This document shows positions 39,006 to 48,257 of a stretch of DNA of 64,000 nt, in pieces; positions within the stretch are counted from its first letter, which is position 1; each line of letters begins with the position of its first letter. Location of the stretch: positions 1-64,000 of the forward strand of contig NZ_LQIU01000006.1 in NCBI RefSeq assembly GCF_001499995.1, in the 5' to 3' direction. The stretch comes from Mycobacterium sp. IS-1496. GTDB lineage: Bacteria > Actinomycetota > Actinomycetes > Mycobacteriales > Mycobacteriaceae. A model generated the notes under the pieces. It saw only the letters and a program-made list of their open reading frames with translations, was not told where the DNA came from and ran no database searches. Both the position numbers and the translations under genes were made by a program.

Positions 39006-39722
39006 ATGTTGGCCGTCGACCTGCTCACCCGCGTCGGCCTGGCGACCGTGCTGGGCGTGGCGATCGGCCTGGAACGGCAGTGGCGCTCGCGCATGGCCGG
39101 ACTGCAGACCATGGCGCTGGTGAGCACGGGTTCGGCGCTGTACCTCATCCTGGGCGCCTACAGTTTCCCCGGAGCCGACCCCACCCGGGTGGCGGCGCAG
39201 ATCGTCTCGGGCATCGGCTTTCTCGGCGCCGGCGTCATCATGAAGCAGGGTCTGTCGGTGACGGGGCTCAACACCGCGGCCACATTGTGGTCGACCGCCG
39301 CGGTCGGCGCGCTGGCCGGCGCCTGGCTGTGGCGCGAGGCCCTCGCCAGCGCGGTCATCGTGGTCGCGGTCAACCTTCTGCTGCACCCGCTGGCCGAGAC
39401 GATGGACCGTCGCAAGAACTGGGGCGGCAGGGAGCACCCACCGGTGCACTACCTACTGACCATCGTCTGTCGCGAGGACCACGACACCGAGATCCGGGTG
39501 CTGCTGGTGCAGGCGGTCAACGACTCCCGGTTGCAACTGACGTCGATGCGGTCGGCCGCCTCCGGTGCGGGACAGGTCGAGATGGCGGCCGGGGTGTCGG
39601 CGCTGGCGCGCGACGACGCGGTGCTCGAGAAGGTGGTGGGTGTGCTCGCGGTCGACGCCCGGGTGACCTCCGTGCGGTGGAACATCCCCGACGAGGTGGC
39701 GACCGGTCTCGCGCGGTCGTGA
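39006..39722 (+). CDS. MgtC/SapB-family membrane protein
   Basis: A 238-residue MgtC-family protein. The hydrophobic half (about 1-125) has GIGLERQWRSRMAGLQT and the family signature GIGFLGAGVIMK. The C-terminal half is a cytoplasmic ACT-like domain. MgtC proteins support survival in low Mg2+ and in macrophages and inhibit the F1F0 ATPase in Salmonella. ATG 39006 is chosen; the frame opens from 38787, antisense to the SDR. Its similarity to M. tuberculosis mgtC (Rv1811) is in architecture; orthology is not assumed. Confidence 0.87.
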   Translation: MLAVDLLTRVGLATVLGVAIGLERQWRSRMAGLQTMALVSTGSALYLILGAYSFPGADPTRVAAQIVSGIGFLGAGVIMKQGLSVTGLNTAATLWSTAAVGALAGAWLWREALASAVIVVAVNLLLHPLAETMDRRKNWGGREHPPVHYLLTIVCREDHDTEIRVLLVQAVNDSRLQLTSMRSAASGAGQVEMAAGVSALARDDAVLEKVVGVLAVDARVTSVRWNIPDEVATGLARS

Positions 39723-39872
39723 TGCGCGGGGGCTTTTGGTCACACCGACACGAAAGTCGACACCAATTCGTAGCATTCTCGCGCCGCGCGGCGAATACAG
39801 AGAAACGGCACTGCGCAGGTGCCGGCGTGGTTCACTTCAGTCAACGACTCAGATGCGCTGGGAGGTGCGGAA

Positions 39873-40136
39873 ATGGCGGCGAATATCGACGCGGGGGACG
39901 CCGAGGGCGGTGATTCGCAGATAGCCGTCAATTCGCGGGTATTGGTGCATCCGGGAACCGATCATGAAAAGCGCGGTGTCGTGGTCGAGGATTTCGCCGA
40001 TGCCGCCGGAAAAGCGGTCGAGATCGGCGAGCACCATATCGCCGACGCCGCGCGCCGCTGGGCCGTGGCCCTCGACGACGGTGGCCTGGAGTTCGTCGAC
40101 GACGACGACCTGTCGGCCGACACCGGGACGCGCTGA
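39873..40136 (+). CDS. Small acidic protein with an SH3-like pattern
   Basis: An 87-residue, strongly acidic protein. Residues 18-75 (VNSRVLVHPGTDHEKRGVVVEDF through WAVALDDGGLEFVDDDDL) alternate in a way that suggests a small beta barrel of the SH3/KOW kind; I do not recognise the family. ATG 39873 has GGGAGG 7 nt upstream and is preferred over the in-frame start at 39819. It stops 9 bp before the convergent 3beta-HSD stop. Confidence 0.65.
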   Translation: MAANIDAGDAEGGDSQIAVNSRVLVHPGTDHEKRGVVVEDFADAAGKAVEIGEHHIADAARRWAVALDDGGLEFVDDDDLSADTGTR

Positions 40137-40145
40137 CCGTCCGGA

Positions 40146-41261
40146 TCAGCCCGCCGGTGGCGCGGCCGGAACCGCCTGCACGGCAGGGGTTTTCGCTGAC
40201 TCGGCCTTCATCTTCCGGTACAGCTCGACGTAGTACGGCAGACACGCGGCCATCGCCTGCTCGGTCGTGAACAGCGGGCGGTAGCCGAGTTCGCGTTCGG
40301 CTTTCGCAATGGAGAAATAGTTGTCGAGGGAGATCCGCTCCACGCCGGTGGGTTCCAGCAGCGGTTTGGGCAGCCCGAAGCGGAAGTGCAGCCGCTGCCA
40401 GACCGTCATCACGAAGTGCACGAGCCGGCCGGGCACCCGCAGCCGCGGGTAGCGCTCGCCGCACGCCTCCACCACGGGACGGGAGAACTCGAACATGTTG
40501 ATCGGTTCGCCGTCGTTGATGAAATACGCCTGACCCGGTGCCGTTCCGCCGGGCACCAGATGTTCGGCGGCGAGGATGAAACCGTGAATGAGGTTGTGCA
40601 CGTAGGAGTTGTCGAGTTTGACGTTCTTGCTGCCGACAAGCACCTTGACGTGTCCGGCCAGCACGGATTCGAACACCTTGCGGAACATCGTCTGATCGCC
40701 GCGGCCCCAGATGCCGCTCGGCCGGATCGAGCAGGTGAGCATGCCGTCGGTTCCGTTCTCGGACAGCACGAGCTTCTCCGCGGCGACCTTGGTCTCGGTG
40801 TAGAGGTCGTTGAACCGGTCGGTGTAGGGCAGGGTTTCGTCGCCGGCGACGATCCGCTGACCGCCCATCACGACGCTGTTGGACGCGGTGTAGACGAACC
40901 GCTTCACCCCGGCGGCCCGCCCCGCGCGCACGAGGTTCTCGGTGCCGCCGACGTTGACGGCGAAGCTGCGCTTGCGGTACTCCTCGGTGACCGACGCGCC
41001 TCCCATCAGATCGATGATCGCCGCGGTGTGGAAGACGGTGTCGACGCCGGCGACCGCGGCGGCCACCGTCTCCGGATCGCAGATGTCCCCTTCGAGGGTC
41101 TGCAGCCGGGGATGGGGCGGCAGCGGGGACGGCGCGCGGTCGAACGAGCGCACGTCGTGCCCGCGCTCGAGCAGTTCGGTCACGAGGTTCGCGCCGACGA
41201 AGCCGGATCCACCGGTCACCAGCACACGGCCCAGTTCTGTGGTCAGCGATGCATCACCCAT
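40146..41261 (-). CDS. hsd: 3beta-hydroxysteroid dehydrogenase/isomerase (cholesterol oxidation)
   Basis: A 371-residue extended SDR very similar to Rv1106c, the NAD-dependent enzyme that oxidises cholesterol to cholest-4-en-3-one, the first ring step. VTGGSGFVGANL (15-26) is the Rossmann motif, and YTETK (YxxxK) and YTASNSVV carry the catalytic residues. ATG 41261 is the first transcribed base if the -10 TATCCT is used. A perfect KstR operator sits directly upstream of that -10, and the orthologous M. smegmatis promoter has been reported as KstR-dependent. Confidence 0.95.
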   Translation of the reverse strand: MGDASLTTELGRVLVTGGSGFVGANLVTELLERGHDVRSFDRAPSPLPPHPRLQTLEGDICDPETVAAAVAGVDTVFHTAAIIDLMGGASVTEEYRKRSFAVNVGGTENLVRAGRAAGVKRFVYTASNSVVMGGQRIVAGDETLPYTDRFNDLYTETKVAAEKLVLSENGTDGMLTCSIRPSGIWGRGDQTMFRKVFESVLAGHVKVLVGSKNVKLDNSYVHNLIHGFILAAEHLVPGGTAPGQAYFINDGEPINMFEFSRPVVEACGERYPRLRVPGRLVHFVMTVWQRLHFRFGLPKPLLEPTGVERISLDNYFSIAKAERELGYRPLFTTEQAMAACLPYYVELYRKMKAESAKTPAVQAVPAAPPAG

Positions 41262-41267
41262 GGGGCG

Positions 41268-41289
41268 AGGATAACTGAAACGTGTTCTA
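41268..41289 (-). promoter_or_regulatory. Leaderless promoter and KstR operator of the 3beta-HSD gene
   Basis: On the minus strand TATCCT (41273-41268) ends 6 nt before ATG 41261. TGAAACGTGTTCTA (41276-41289 on the plus strand) fits TNNAACNNGTTNNA, the KstR motif, at all fixed positions and lies in the -35/-10 spacer. Confidence 0.75.
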
Positions 41290-41323
41290 GTTTAGAACCC
41301 CCGGATGCGGATCGGTTTCCTTG

Positions 41324-41536
41324 TCAACCGTCGTCGGCGTCGCGCTCGGCCAGTGCGGTCTCAATGCGCTGACGTGCCCCGGCTAAGTGCTCCTCGCAGC
41401 ATCGGGCCAGCTCTTCGCCGCGCTCCCACAATCTCAGCGACGCATCCAGATCAAGGCCGCCCTGTTCGAGCTGTTGGACGACGGCGACCAGCTCGTCGCG
41501 CGCCTCTTCATATCCCATGTCACTAATGGGCTTCAT
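41324..41536 (-). CDS. xseB: Exodeoxyribonuclease VII small subunit
   Basis: A 70-residue Xse[21 protein letters not shown] and [22 protein letters not shown] are the conserved helices. It assembles on XseA to form the processive single-strand exonuclease VII. ATG 41536 is chosen (AGGG a few bases upstream); 41548 and 41518 are also in frame. It overlaps the xseA stop by 14 bp, so subunit synthesis is coupled. Confidence 0.9.
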   Translation of the reverse strand: MKPISDMGYEEARDELVAVVQQLEQGGLDLDASLRLWERGEELARCCEEHLAGARQRIETALAERDADDG

Positions 41537-42755
41537 CGGTTCCCTCACTCACCGCGGTGATCGCGCCGTCGGCGACGCGAATGCGCAGGTGTCTGCCCGC
41601 AGGTGCGTCGGCCGTGGTCCGCAATACGTTCGTATCGGGCATGGTCTGCACGACCGCGTAGCCGCGCGCGAGCGTGGCGGCCGGGCCCAGCGTCGTCAGC
41701 CGGGCGGCGAGGTGGGCGACGCGCTCCGTCTCGGCAGTCAGCATCCGGGTGATGTCGCGGCGCGCGGTGGACCGGGCGCGGCGCACCTCCTCGGCGCGCG
41801 CGTCGATCGCCTGCATCGGACGGGCCAGCACCGGCCGGCTGCGCAACTGATCGAGGTGGTGCTGTTCGCGGTGCACCCAGTGGCGCAGCGCGCGGGCGCT
41901 GCGGTGGCGCTGATCGGCGACGAACGCCTGTTCGGCGGCGGCGTCGGGAACGACCCGTTTGGCGGCGTCGGTCGGGGTCGCCGCGCGCAGGTCGGCCACC
42001 AGATCGCACAGCGGGTTGTCGGGTTCGTGGCCGACCGCGCTGACCACCGGGGTGGTGCAGGCGGCGATCTCCCGGCACAGCGTCTCGTCGGAGAACGGCA
42101 GGAGATCCTCGACGCTGCCGCCGCCGCGGGCCAGCACGATGACGTCCACGGCCGGGTCACGGTCGAGTTCGCGCAGCGCGCCGACGATCTGCGGGACCGC
42201 GCTGGGGCCCTGCACGATGGTGTTGCGCACGGCGAACCGGACCGCGGGCCACCGGTGGGCCGCGACCGTCATCACGTCGCGTTCGGCATGGCTGGCGCGG
42301 CCGGTGATCAGGCCGATCGTGCCGGGCAGGAACGGGATGGGCCGCTTGAGCCGGGGATCGAAGAGGCCCTCGGCGTCGAGCAGGCGGCGCAGGCGGTCGA
42401 TGCGGGCCAGCAGTTCGCCGATGCCGACGGCGCGGATCTCGCTGATCCGCAGGCTGAACGAACCGTTGCGGGTGTAGAACTGCGGCTTGCCCAGCACGAT
42501 GACCTGGGTGCCCTCCGACAGCGGCACCGGGGCGTTCGCGACGAGGTCACGCGGGCAGCTCACCGACAGCGACATGTCGGCTGCCGGATCGCGCAGGACC
42601 ATCCAGGCCGTCGTCTGGCGGACCTTGAGCTCGGTGAGCTGGCCTTCGATCCACACCATGCCGAGCCGGTCGATGTACTTGGCGACGCGGGTGGCGACGG
42701 CGCGGACCGGCCAGGGATTGTCGGGAGACTTGCCCTGCTCGGCCGGGGTCGTCAC
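41523..42755 (-). CDS. xseA: Exodeoxyribonuclease VII large subunit
   Basis: A 410-residue XseA. The N-terminal OB fold (about 20-115) includes [12 protein letters not shown]; the catalytic domain has [19 protein letters not shown] and the acidic/basic motif [18 protein letters not shown]; a coiled coil follows (about 265-360). Degrades single-stranded DNA from both ends. GTG 42755 overlaps the upstream stop as GTGA. The order lipid-droplet-type gene, xseA, xseB, hsd matches Rv1109c-Rv1106c. Confidence 0.95.
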   Translation of the reverse strand: MTTPAEQGKSPDNPWPVRAVATRVAKYIDRLGMVWIEGQLTELKVRQTTAWMVLRDPAADMSLSVSCPRDLVANAPVPLSEGTQVIVLGKPQFYTRNGSFSLRISEIRAVGIGELLARIDRLRRLLDAEGLFDPRLKRPIPFLPGTIGLITGRASHAERDVMTVAAHRWPAVRFAVRNTIVQGPSAVPQIVGALRELDRDPAVDVIVLARGGGSVEDLLPFSDETLCREIAACTTPVVSAVGHEPDNPLCDLVADLRAATPTDAAKRVVPDAAAEQAFVADQRHRSARALRHWVHREQHHLDQLRSRPVLARPMQAIDARAEEVRRARSTARRDITRMLTAETERVAHLAARLTTLGPAATLARGYAVVQTMPDTNVLRTTADAPAGRHLRIRVADGAITAVSEGTDEAH

Positions 42756-43312
42756 TTCGCGGTGGCGCGGGTGATCCGGTTGGCCAGCAGGGTCTGGAAC
42801 GGTGCGCGCGAGCGGGTGGCGCCCTCGTAGGCGAGCAGCGCCTCGAGATCGTCGACGCTCAGCGACGGTAGCCGCGCACGCAGCTGCGCCAGGGTCAGCG
42901 ACTCGTAGTCCAGTTCGGTGACGATCGCGGGCGTGTCGGTCGCCGCCGACGTCCGCTGCGACGTCCCCGTGTCCTCGGCGTCCGATCCCTCGGGTTCACC
43001 GTCGGAGAACAGCGCGAAGCGGCCCTCGGTGCGCCGCTCCCCGTCGGGGGCCTGCGCCGGGTCGCCGTCGTCCTCGTCGAACGTGGCCCACTCCGGCTGC
43101 TCGTCCTTGGGTGGGAAGAGGTTCTCCAGCGTCTCGTCGCCCTTGTTGACCAGGTCGGCGATGTTCTGCTGGAAATGGATCACGATGCTGGCGACCTGAC
43201 TGGCCACGGTCATCGGATACATCAGGATGGTGTGTGGCAGCTTGCGGGTCTCCTCGACCGCGGTGACGGCGGCGCCGACCAGCAGACGAACCCCATAGGG
43301 TGCAGTAGCCAT
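42752..43312 (-). CDS. Lipid-droplet-associated protein-like (Rv1109c-like)
   Basis: A 186-residue mycobacterial protein. The N-terminal 60 residues ([38 protein letters not shown]) are amphipathic to hydrophobic, a disordered acidic linker follows (75-130), and the C-terminus has [25 protein letters not shown], a small helical module. Homologues carry the name lipid droplet-associated protein; direct function is not known. ATG 43312 follows a leaderless-type -10 (TAGGCT on the minus strand, 43324-43319). Coupled to xseA by a 4-nt overlap. Confidence 0.75.
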   Translation of the reverse strand: MATAPYGVRLLVGAAVTAVEETRKLPHTILMYPMTVASQVASIVIHFQQNIADLVNKGDETLENLFPPKDEQPEWATFDEDDGDPAQAPDGERRTEGRFALFSDGEPEGSDAEDTGTSQRTSAATDTPAIVTELDYESLTLAQLRARLPSLSVDDLEALLAYEGATRSRAPFQTLLANRITRATAK

Positions 43313-43318
43313 GACGAC

Positions 43319-43358
43319 AGCCTACGGCTGGGCGGTCGGACGCATCGGTCAGTACCCT
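43319..43358. promoter_or_regulatory. Back-to-back leaderless promoters
   Basis: Minus-strand TAGGCT (43324-43319) lies 6 nt before ATG 43312, and plus-strand TACCCT (43353-43358) lies 7 nt before ispH ATG 43366. The two start codons are 53 bp apart, so the -35 regions overlap and polymerase binding may be mutually exclusive. Confidence 0.55.
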
Positions 43359-43365
43359 GGGGTTC

Positions 43366-44367
43366 ATGCCGTCGACGATCAACATGGGGATTCCGGGTGC
43401 ATCCAGCTCGGTGACGGGCGGCGTGTCCGGTAAGCGGGTCCTGCTGGCCGAGCCGCGCGGATACTGCGCCGGCGTGGACCGAGCGGTGGAGACCGTCGAG
43501 CGCGCGCTGGAGAAGCACGGCGCCCCGGTCTACGTGCGCCACGAGATCGTGCACAACCGCTACGTCGTTGACACACTCGCCAAGGCCGGCGCCGTCTTCG
43601 TCGAACAGACCGATGAGGTCCCCGAGGGCGCCATCGTCGTCTTCTCGGCCCACGGCGTCGCCCCGACCGTGCACGTCGAGGCCGCGGCCCGCAACCTCAA
43701 GACCATCGACGCCACCTGCCCGCTGGTGACCAAGGTGCACAACGAGGCCAAACGCTTCGCCCGCGACGACTACGACATCCTGCTCGTCGGCCACGAGGGG
43801 CACGAGGAGGTCGTCGGCACCGCCGGTGAGGCGCCCGACCACGTTCAGGTCGTCGACAACCCCGACGCGGTCGACAAGGTCACCGTGCGCGATCCGAACA
43901 AGGTCATCTGGCTGTCGCAGACCACGCTGAGCGTCGACGAGACCATGGAGACGGTGCGCCGGCTGCGGGAGAAGTTCCCCACGCTGCAGGATCCGCCCAG
44001 CGACGACATCTGCTACGCCACCCAGAACCGCCAGGTCGCGGTCAAGGCGATGGCTCCGGAGTGCGAACTGGTCATCGTCGTCGGCTCGAAGAACTCGTCG
44101 AACTCGGTGCGCCTGGTCGAGGTGGCCCTGGGCGCCGGGTCGGATGCGGCGCATCTGGTCGACTACGCCGAGGACATCGATCCCGCGTGGCTCGACGGCG
44201 TCACCACGGTCGGCGTCACCTCCGGCGCGTCGGTGCCCGAGGTCCTGGTGCGCGGCGTGCTCGAGCGGCTCGCCGAATACGGGTACGGGACCGTGCAGCC
44301 GGTCACGACCGCCAACGAGACGCTGGTGTTCGCGCTGCCCCGGGAGATCCGGCCCGCCCGCGGCTGA
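43366..44367 (+). CDS. ispH: 4-hydroxy-3-methylbut-2-enyl diphosphate reductase
   Basis: A 333-residue IspH/LytB, the last enzyme of the MEP pathway, giving IPP and DMAPP. Its [4Fe-4S] cysteines are Cys34 (PRGYCAG), Cys118 (ATCPLV) and Cys216 (DICYATQNR). [14 protein letters not shown] and [10 protein letters not shown] bind the diphosphate. Matches Rv1110 (lytB2). ATG 43366 follows a leaderless promoter. Its products feed the Z-FPP synthase at 17896. Confidence 0.96.
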   Translation: MPSTINMGIPGASSSVTGGVSGKRVLLAEPRGYCAGVDRAVETVERALEKHGAPVYVRHEIVHNRYVVDTLAKAGAVFVEQTDEVPEGAIVVFSAHGVAPTVHVEAAARNLKTIDATCPLVTKVHNEAKRFARDDYDILLVGHEGHEEVVGTAGEAPDHVQVVDNPDAVDKVTVRDPNKVIWLSQTTLSVDETMETVRRLREKFPTLQDPPSDDICYATQNRQVAVKAMAPECELVIVVGSKNSSNSVRLVEVALGAGSDAAHLVDYAEDIDPAWLDGVTTVGVTSGASVPEVLVRGVLERLAEYGYGTVQPVTTANETLVFALPREIRPARG

Positions 44368-44389
44368 CGCCGTTCCCTAGGCTGGGGAG

Positions 44390-44596
44390 GTGTTCTTCTT
44401 CCTGTTCGGCCTCAGCACCAAGCAGCAGTACCTCGGCGCCGGGCAGACCCGCACCTGTCCACGCTGTCACAACACCACGCAGTGGACGCGCATGCGTCAG
44501 TTCAAGCAGTTCACGCTCTTCTTCGTCCCGGTAGCCCGGTGGAAGCGCCGTCAGTTCGAGGTCTGCGGGATCTGCGGTACGTCCGTCGCCGTCTGA
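44390..44596 (+). CDS. Small zinc-ribbon protein
   Basis: A 68-residue protein with two CxxC knuckles, CPRC (23-26) and CGIC (59-62), spaced as a zinc ribbon, after a hydrophobic N-terminus (MFFFLFGL). The FTLFFVPVARWKRR segment is typical of the zinc-ribbon family of small bacterial proteins of unknown role. GTG 44390, 22 bp after ispH, probably in the same transcript. Stops 4 bp before the convergent DUF6542 gene stop. Confidence 0.75.
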   Translation: MFFFLFGLSTKQQYLGAGQTRTCPRCHNTTQWTRMRQFKQFTLFFVPVARWKRRQFEVCGICGTSVAV

Positions 44597-44600
44597 GCGC

Positions 44601-45806
44601 TCAGACGTCGTACTCCCAGGCGTCGGCGTCCCAGCTGCGCCGTGCGCGCGGGGTGCTGCGGTACTCGCTGCGCTGGTCGTCCTCGTCCGCGCCGCGGTAG
44701 CGCACCCGGGAGATCGGGTGGTGGCTGCCGTTGCCGTTTCCGTTGCGGGTGTGCGGTTCCAGCGGTTCGTAGGGCTCGTAGTCGTCGAATCGGCGAGTGC
44801 GTTCGGGCCGGCGTTCCGGACGATCGTAGGTCGAGCGCCGTTCGCGCGGCGGCAGCTTGCGCGACTCGCGCGGTTCCCGGCGTTCCCGCGGTTCCCTGGC
44901 CTCGCGGGGCTCCTGCGCGCGGGACCGCCTGCGCGGTTCGGGGGACTCCGAGGTGCGCGGCGCCGAACGGGACCGGCGCGGCCGGTCGACGACCGGTTCG
45001 ATGATCTCGGTGTCGGGCGGGCGGTTGTGCCGCGCGCGTGACGCGGTGCCGGTCCGCTTCGCCGGTTTGCGCGCCGCGGCGCCGCGGGCGGTGTCACGGC
45101 TCGAACGCGTCCGCTCGGCAGCCGGTTTGGCGGCGCGCCGTGGCCGGTCGCTGCTGCGCCTCCGCCGCGGCGTCTCCTCGTCCTGGTCGCCCGTCGCGGC
45201 CGCGGATGCGCCGGGGGGTGCCATGAGCCCGGACACCTTGCTCTTGAGCGCCGTGACCAGGCCGCTGGCCGCCGCGGCGGCCGGAGCGGTCTTGGCCTTG
45301 GCTGTGGTCTTGGCCGTGGTGGGCGTCTCCGAGGTGGCCGTCGCGCGGCGCGACGACATCCCCAGATACCACCGCGCCATGCCGATGAGCAGGACCGCCG
45401 CGGACGTGAAGAACATCAGCGGGAACCGCTCGATGAGGGGATAGCCGCAGTTGATCGCCAGATCCTTGAGGCCGCCGATCTCCGAGCCGTGGAACAGGAA
45501 GTAGGCACCGGGCACGGTGACGAACAGCAGCAGCGGCGGCTGGATCACCGCGGTGAAGATGCCCGACTGGCGCACGGCGAGGACGGCGAGCAGGCATCCC
45601 AGCACGTAGCAGGCGGAGAAGACCGACCCCAGTTCGCGGCTGCCGGAACCGGCGTCGAACGCGAAGCCGACCGCGGTGACGGTGAACGCCAGCACCACCG
45701 CACCCCACCACGGCAGACCTGGGAAGAGTGGGTGCACAGAGCGATGGTCGGCCGGTACTGCCGACCGTGCGCGCTGTCCGGACACAGGTAGACCGTACCG
45801 GCTCAT
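44601..45806 (-). CDS. DUF6542 membrane protein with long basic tail (Rv1111c-like)
   Basis: A 401-residue protein. Residues 25-150 hold four hydrophobic helices (LPWWGAVVLAFTVTAVGFAF and so on) of the DUF6542 domain. The C-terminal 240 residues are low-complexity and disordered, rich in Arg/Pro/Glu/Ala (for example EPREAREPRERREPRESR). This matches the Rv1111c position and layout. ATG 45806 is chosen; the frame is open to 46778 only because it is antisense to ychF. Function unknown. Confidence 0.8.
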   Translation of the reverse strand: MSRYGLPVSGQRARSAVPADHRSVHPLFPGLPWWGAVVLAFTVTAVGFAFDAGSGSRELGSVFSACYVLGCLLAVLAVRQSGIFTAVIQPPLLLFVTVPGAYFLFHGSEIGGLKDLAINCGYPLIERFPLMFFTSAAVLLIGMARWYLGMSSRRATATSETPTTAKTTAKAKTAPAAAAASGLVTALKSKVSGLMAPPGASAAATGDQDEETPRRRRSSDRPRRAAKPAAERTRSSRDTARGAAARKPAKRTGTASRARHNRPPDTEIIEPVVDRPRRSRSAPRTSESPEPRRRSRAQEPREAREPRERREPRESRKLPPRERRSTYDRPERRPERTRRFDDYEPYEPLEPHTRNGNGNGSHHPISRVRYRGADEDDQRSEYRSTPRARRSWDADAWEYDV

Positions 45807-45869
45807 TCGGAGTGCGCGCGTCCAGCGCGCGCGGGCGCGCCTGCCGCGCTCTGGCAGACTGTGGTCCCT

Positions 45870-46943
45870 GTGGGGCTCAACCTGGGAATCGTCGGACTGC
45901 CGAATGTCGGTAAGTCGACTCTGTTCAACGCGCTGACGCGCAACAACGTGCTCGCGGCGAACTACCCGTTCGCGACGATCGAGCCCAACGAAGGTGTGGT
46001 CGCCCTGCCGGACCCCCGGCTCGACGCGCTCGCGAAGATGTTCCATTCCGACAAGATTGTGCCTGCGCCGGTGACGTTCGTCGACATCGCCGGGATCGTG
46101 AAGGGCGCTTCGGAGGGTGCGGGACTGGGCAACAAGTTCCTCGCCAACATCCGCGAATGTGACGCGATCTGCCAGGTCGTGCGGGTCTTCGCCGATGACG
46201 ACGTCGTCCACGTCGACGGCAAGGTGGATCCGAAGTCCGACATCGAGGTGATCGAGACCGAGCTGATCCTCGCGGACATGCAGACCCTCGAGCGGGCGGT
46301 GCCGCGGCTGGAGAAGGAAGCCCGCACGCACAAGGACCGCAAGCCCGTCCTCGACGCGGCCGTCGCGGCGCAGGAGATGCTGAACTCCGGCAAGACGCTG
46401 TTCGGCGCGCGTTTCGACGCGACGCTGCTGCGTGAACTGAATCTGATGACCACCAAACCGTTCCTCTACGTGTTCAACGCCGACGAGACCGTGCTGACCG
46501 ACGAGGCGCGCAAGACCGAACTGCGCGAGCTGGTGGCGCCGGCCGACTGCGTGTTCCTGGACGCGAAGATCGAGGCGGAACTGCAGGAGCTCGACGACGA
46601 GTCGGCCGCCGAGCTGCTCGAGTCGATCGGGCAGACCGAACGCGGGCTCGACGCGCTGGCGCGTGCCGGTTTCCACACGCTGAAGCTGCAGACCTACCTC
46701 ACGGCGGGCCCGAAGGAGGCGCGCGCGTGGACCATCCACCAGGGCGATACCGCGCCCAAGGCCGCAGGCGTGATCCACAGCGACTTCGAGAAGGGCTTCA
46801 TCAAGGCCGAGGTCGTGTCGTTCGACGATCTCGTCGAGGCGGGTTCGATGGCGGCGGCGAAGGCGGCGGGCAAAGTCCGCATGGAGGGTAAGGACTACGT
46901 GATGGCCGACGGGGACGTGGTGGAGTTCCGCTTCAACGTGTAG
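45870..46943 (+). CDS. ychF: Redox-regulated ATPase YchF
   Basis: A 357-residue Obg-family ATPase, identical in length to Rv1112. P-loop GLPNVGKST, switch region [22 protein letters not shown], and NADE in place of NKxD, which explains the preference for ATP. The C-terminal TGS/ubiquitin-like domain has [17 protein letters not shown]. It binds ribosomes and responds to oxidative stress. GTG 45870 is chosen over GTG 45861 to match the family start. Last gene of the conserved synteny block. Confidence 0.96.
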   Translation: MGLNLGIVGLPNVGKSTLFNALTRNNVLAANYPFATIEPNEGVVALPDPRLDALAKMFHSDKIVPAPVTFVDIAGIVKGASEGAGLGNKFLANIRECDAICQVVRVFADDDVVHVDGKVDPKSDIEVIETELILADMQTLERAVPRLEKEARTHKDRKPVLDAAVAAQEMLNSGKTLFGARFDATLLRELNLMTTKPFLYVFNADETVLTDEARKTELRELVAPADCVFLDAKIEAELQELDDESAAELLESIGQTERGLDALARAGFHTLKLQTYLTAGPKEARAWTIHQGDTAPKAAGVIHSDFEKGFIKAEVVSFDDLVEAGSMAAAKAAGKVRMEGKDYVMADGDVVEFRFNV

Positions 46944-46970
46944 TCGCGTGTTAATGTCCGTGCGCGCTTC

Positions 46971-46987
46971 CAGGTGACGATCACCTG
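46971..46987 (+). terminator. Hairpin after ychF
   Basis: CAGGTGA (46971-46977) and TCACCTG (46981-46987) form a perfect 7-bp stem with loop CGA, 27 bp after the ychF stop. Confidence 0.5.
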
Positions 46988-47033
46988 AATCATTGCGGAG
47001 GGGCCTGAGCTGGTCAGGACATGTCCTCGATGG

Positions 47034-47053
47034 GGTGCTGCACCTTATGGTGC
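47034..47053 (+). promoter_or_regulatory. Alternative hairpins upstream of the DUF1801 gene
   Basis: GGTGC (47034-47038), GCACC (47040-47044) and GGTGC (47049-47053) are adjacent. The middle segment can pair with either neighbour but not both. A perfect palindrome GGACATGTCC lies just upstream (47017-47026). This could be a small attenuator; no regulator is identified. Confidence 0.3.
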
Positions 47054-47098
47054 GTCAACTCCATTGCGCCGATGAATCCATCGGCTGACGAAAAGGAC

Positions 47099-47458
47099 AT
47101 GACAGTGGCGAACAAGGACGACAAGAACCTCCATCAGGTCCTCGACAAGATCGCGGCAATGGATGAGCCGAGGCGAGGTGTCATGCAACGCCTGCACGAC
47201 GTGATCGTCTCCGCTGCGCCCGAGCTCAAGCCGCGAATCTGGTACGGCATGCCGGGCTACGCCAAGTCCGCGAGCAGTCCCGTTCTCATCTTCTTCCGGA
47301 ACGACGACGTGATGACTCTCGGCGTGAGCGAGAAAGCCACGCTCAAGTCCGCCGGGGGCAAGGACGGGCAGTTGATTCCCGCGGCCCGGTACTTCGACGG
47401 CCTCGACGACGTTACCGAGAGGCGTGTCGTCGAGATCGTTCGCGCCGCGATCGAGTAG
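47099..47458 (+). CDS. DUF1801/YdhG-family protein
   Basis: A 119-residue protein of the DUF1801 family, whose fold resembles frataxin. ELKPRIWYGMPGYAK followed by PVLIFFRN and MTLGVSEKATL is the typical core. Some members are proposed iron chaperones; this one is uncharacterised. ATG 47099 follows AAAAGGAC closely and gives the family N-terminus; the frame opens at 47021. Codon use is less GC-biased than in the neighbours, which suggests recent acquisition. Confidence 0.8.
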   Translation: MTVANKDDKNLHQVLDKIAAMDEPRRGVMQRLHDVIVSAAPELKPRIWYGMPGYAKSASSPVLIFFRNDDVMTLGVSEKATLKSAGGKDGQLIPAARYFDGLDDVTERRVVEIVRAAIE

Positions 47459-47756
47459 CTCATCGTCATGACGTTTGTCGGTGGCGTGATCCGGTCGAGC
47501 CCTGCTTCAACGTGCAGTGAAAGACGATTAGCGGCGCGTGGGCGGATACCGCGGACACGAGGCGTGACTCGCGCTCACAGGCACATTCGGATGCCCGATG
47601 CTTCCTCCGATTTCCGTCGCGCTGGCGAAAATCAACTGACCCCCCGCTGCCGCGGCGGCGGTGTAGTTATGGACCGTCCCGGCCGGGAATGCACCGTCGC
47701 AGCTCGTCAACAATTGCTGACGCATCGTCGGCTTGTATGGGCGGGCGGCCTGACCG
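47459..47756. other. Non-coding, less GC-rich stretch
   Basis: I see no supportable gene in these 298 bp. The base composition is clearly less GC-rich than the surroundings (for example near 47600-47730). Short ORFs on both strands have no recognisable motif. It lies between a DUF1801 gene and a truncated methyltransferase, so it is probably debris of an insertion or deletion event. Confidence 0.5.
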
Positions 47757-48242
47757 TCAGGCGTAGCCGACCCACCCACGGAAGGTGAACGCCGAGAAGA
47801 ACTCGGTGACATCGGCGAAGCCGGCGTCCTGCAGGATCGCCCGACCCTGCTCGGGTGTCAGCACAGGAACATCCTTCGCGATCGTGGTGCGCGCACTCTC
47901 CGCGTCGACGGGCTCGATCCCCGACGCCACCAGGTTCGCGGCGTGACGTCGCATCCACGACTCCCGCTCGGCCTCGTCGCGCTGCGGAGAACTCAGGTGC
48001 ATCACGACGAACGGAGCCCCGCGCGCCAGCCGTCGCCGCACCTTCGCCGCGGTGCGGCGCCGTTCGTCCGGCGGGAGGAATTGCAGCGTCAGCAGGCTGG
48101 TCGCGGCGGCGAACGGACCCCACGGCGCGTCGTCGACGTACCCGTGGTGCATGCGGACCCTCGCCGCATGCGGCCGCCTGGGTCGAAACCCGGCGGTGAG
48201 CGTCCGCCGGAGGTAACGTCCGGCCCAGGGGCCCAGCTCAGA
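47757..48242 (-). pseudogene. 5'-truncated class I SAM-dependent methyltransferase
   Basis: The minus-strand frame from about 48242 to 47757 encodes the C-terminal half of a small methyltransferase: HHGYVDDAPWGPFAAATSLL, LQFLPPDERRRTAAKVRRRL, GAPFVVMHLSSPQRDEAERE and AGFADVTEFFSAFTFRGW. The N-terminal half with the SAM-binding GxGxG motif is missing; upstream the frame runs antisense into the serine-hydrolase gene. About 19 unmatched residues (YLRRTLTAGFRPRRPHAAR) sit between LGPWAGR and VRMHHGY. The first usable ATG (48152) gives only 131 residues, so an active enzyme is unlikely. Confidence 0.7.
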
Positions 48243-48257
48243 GGCGGTGGCGCGACG

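Noticed and set aside
46944..47760. Insertion sequence or integrase remnant
   Set aside because: The composition shift suggests transfer, but no transposase motif, terminal inverted repeat or target duplication could be found.
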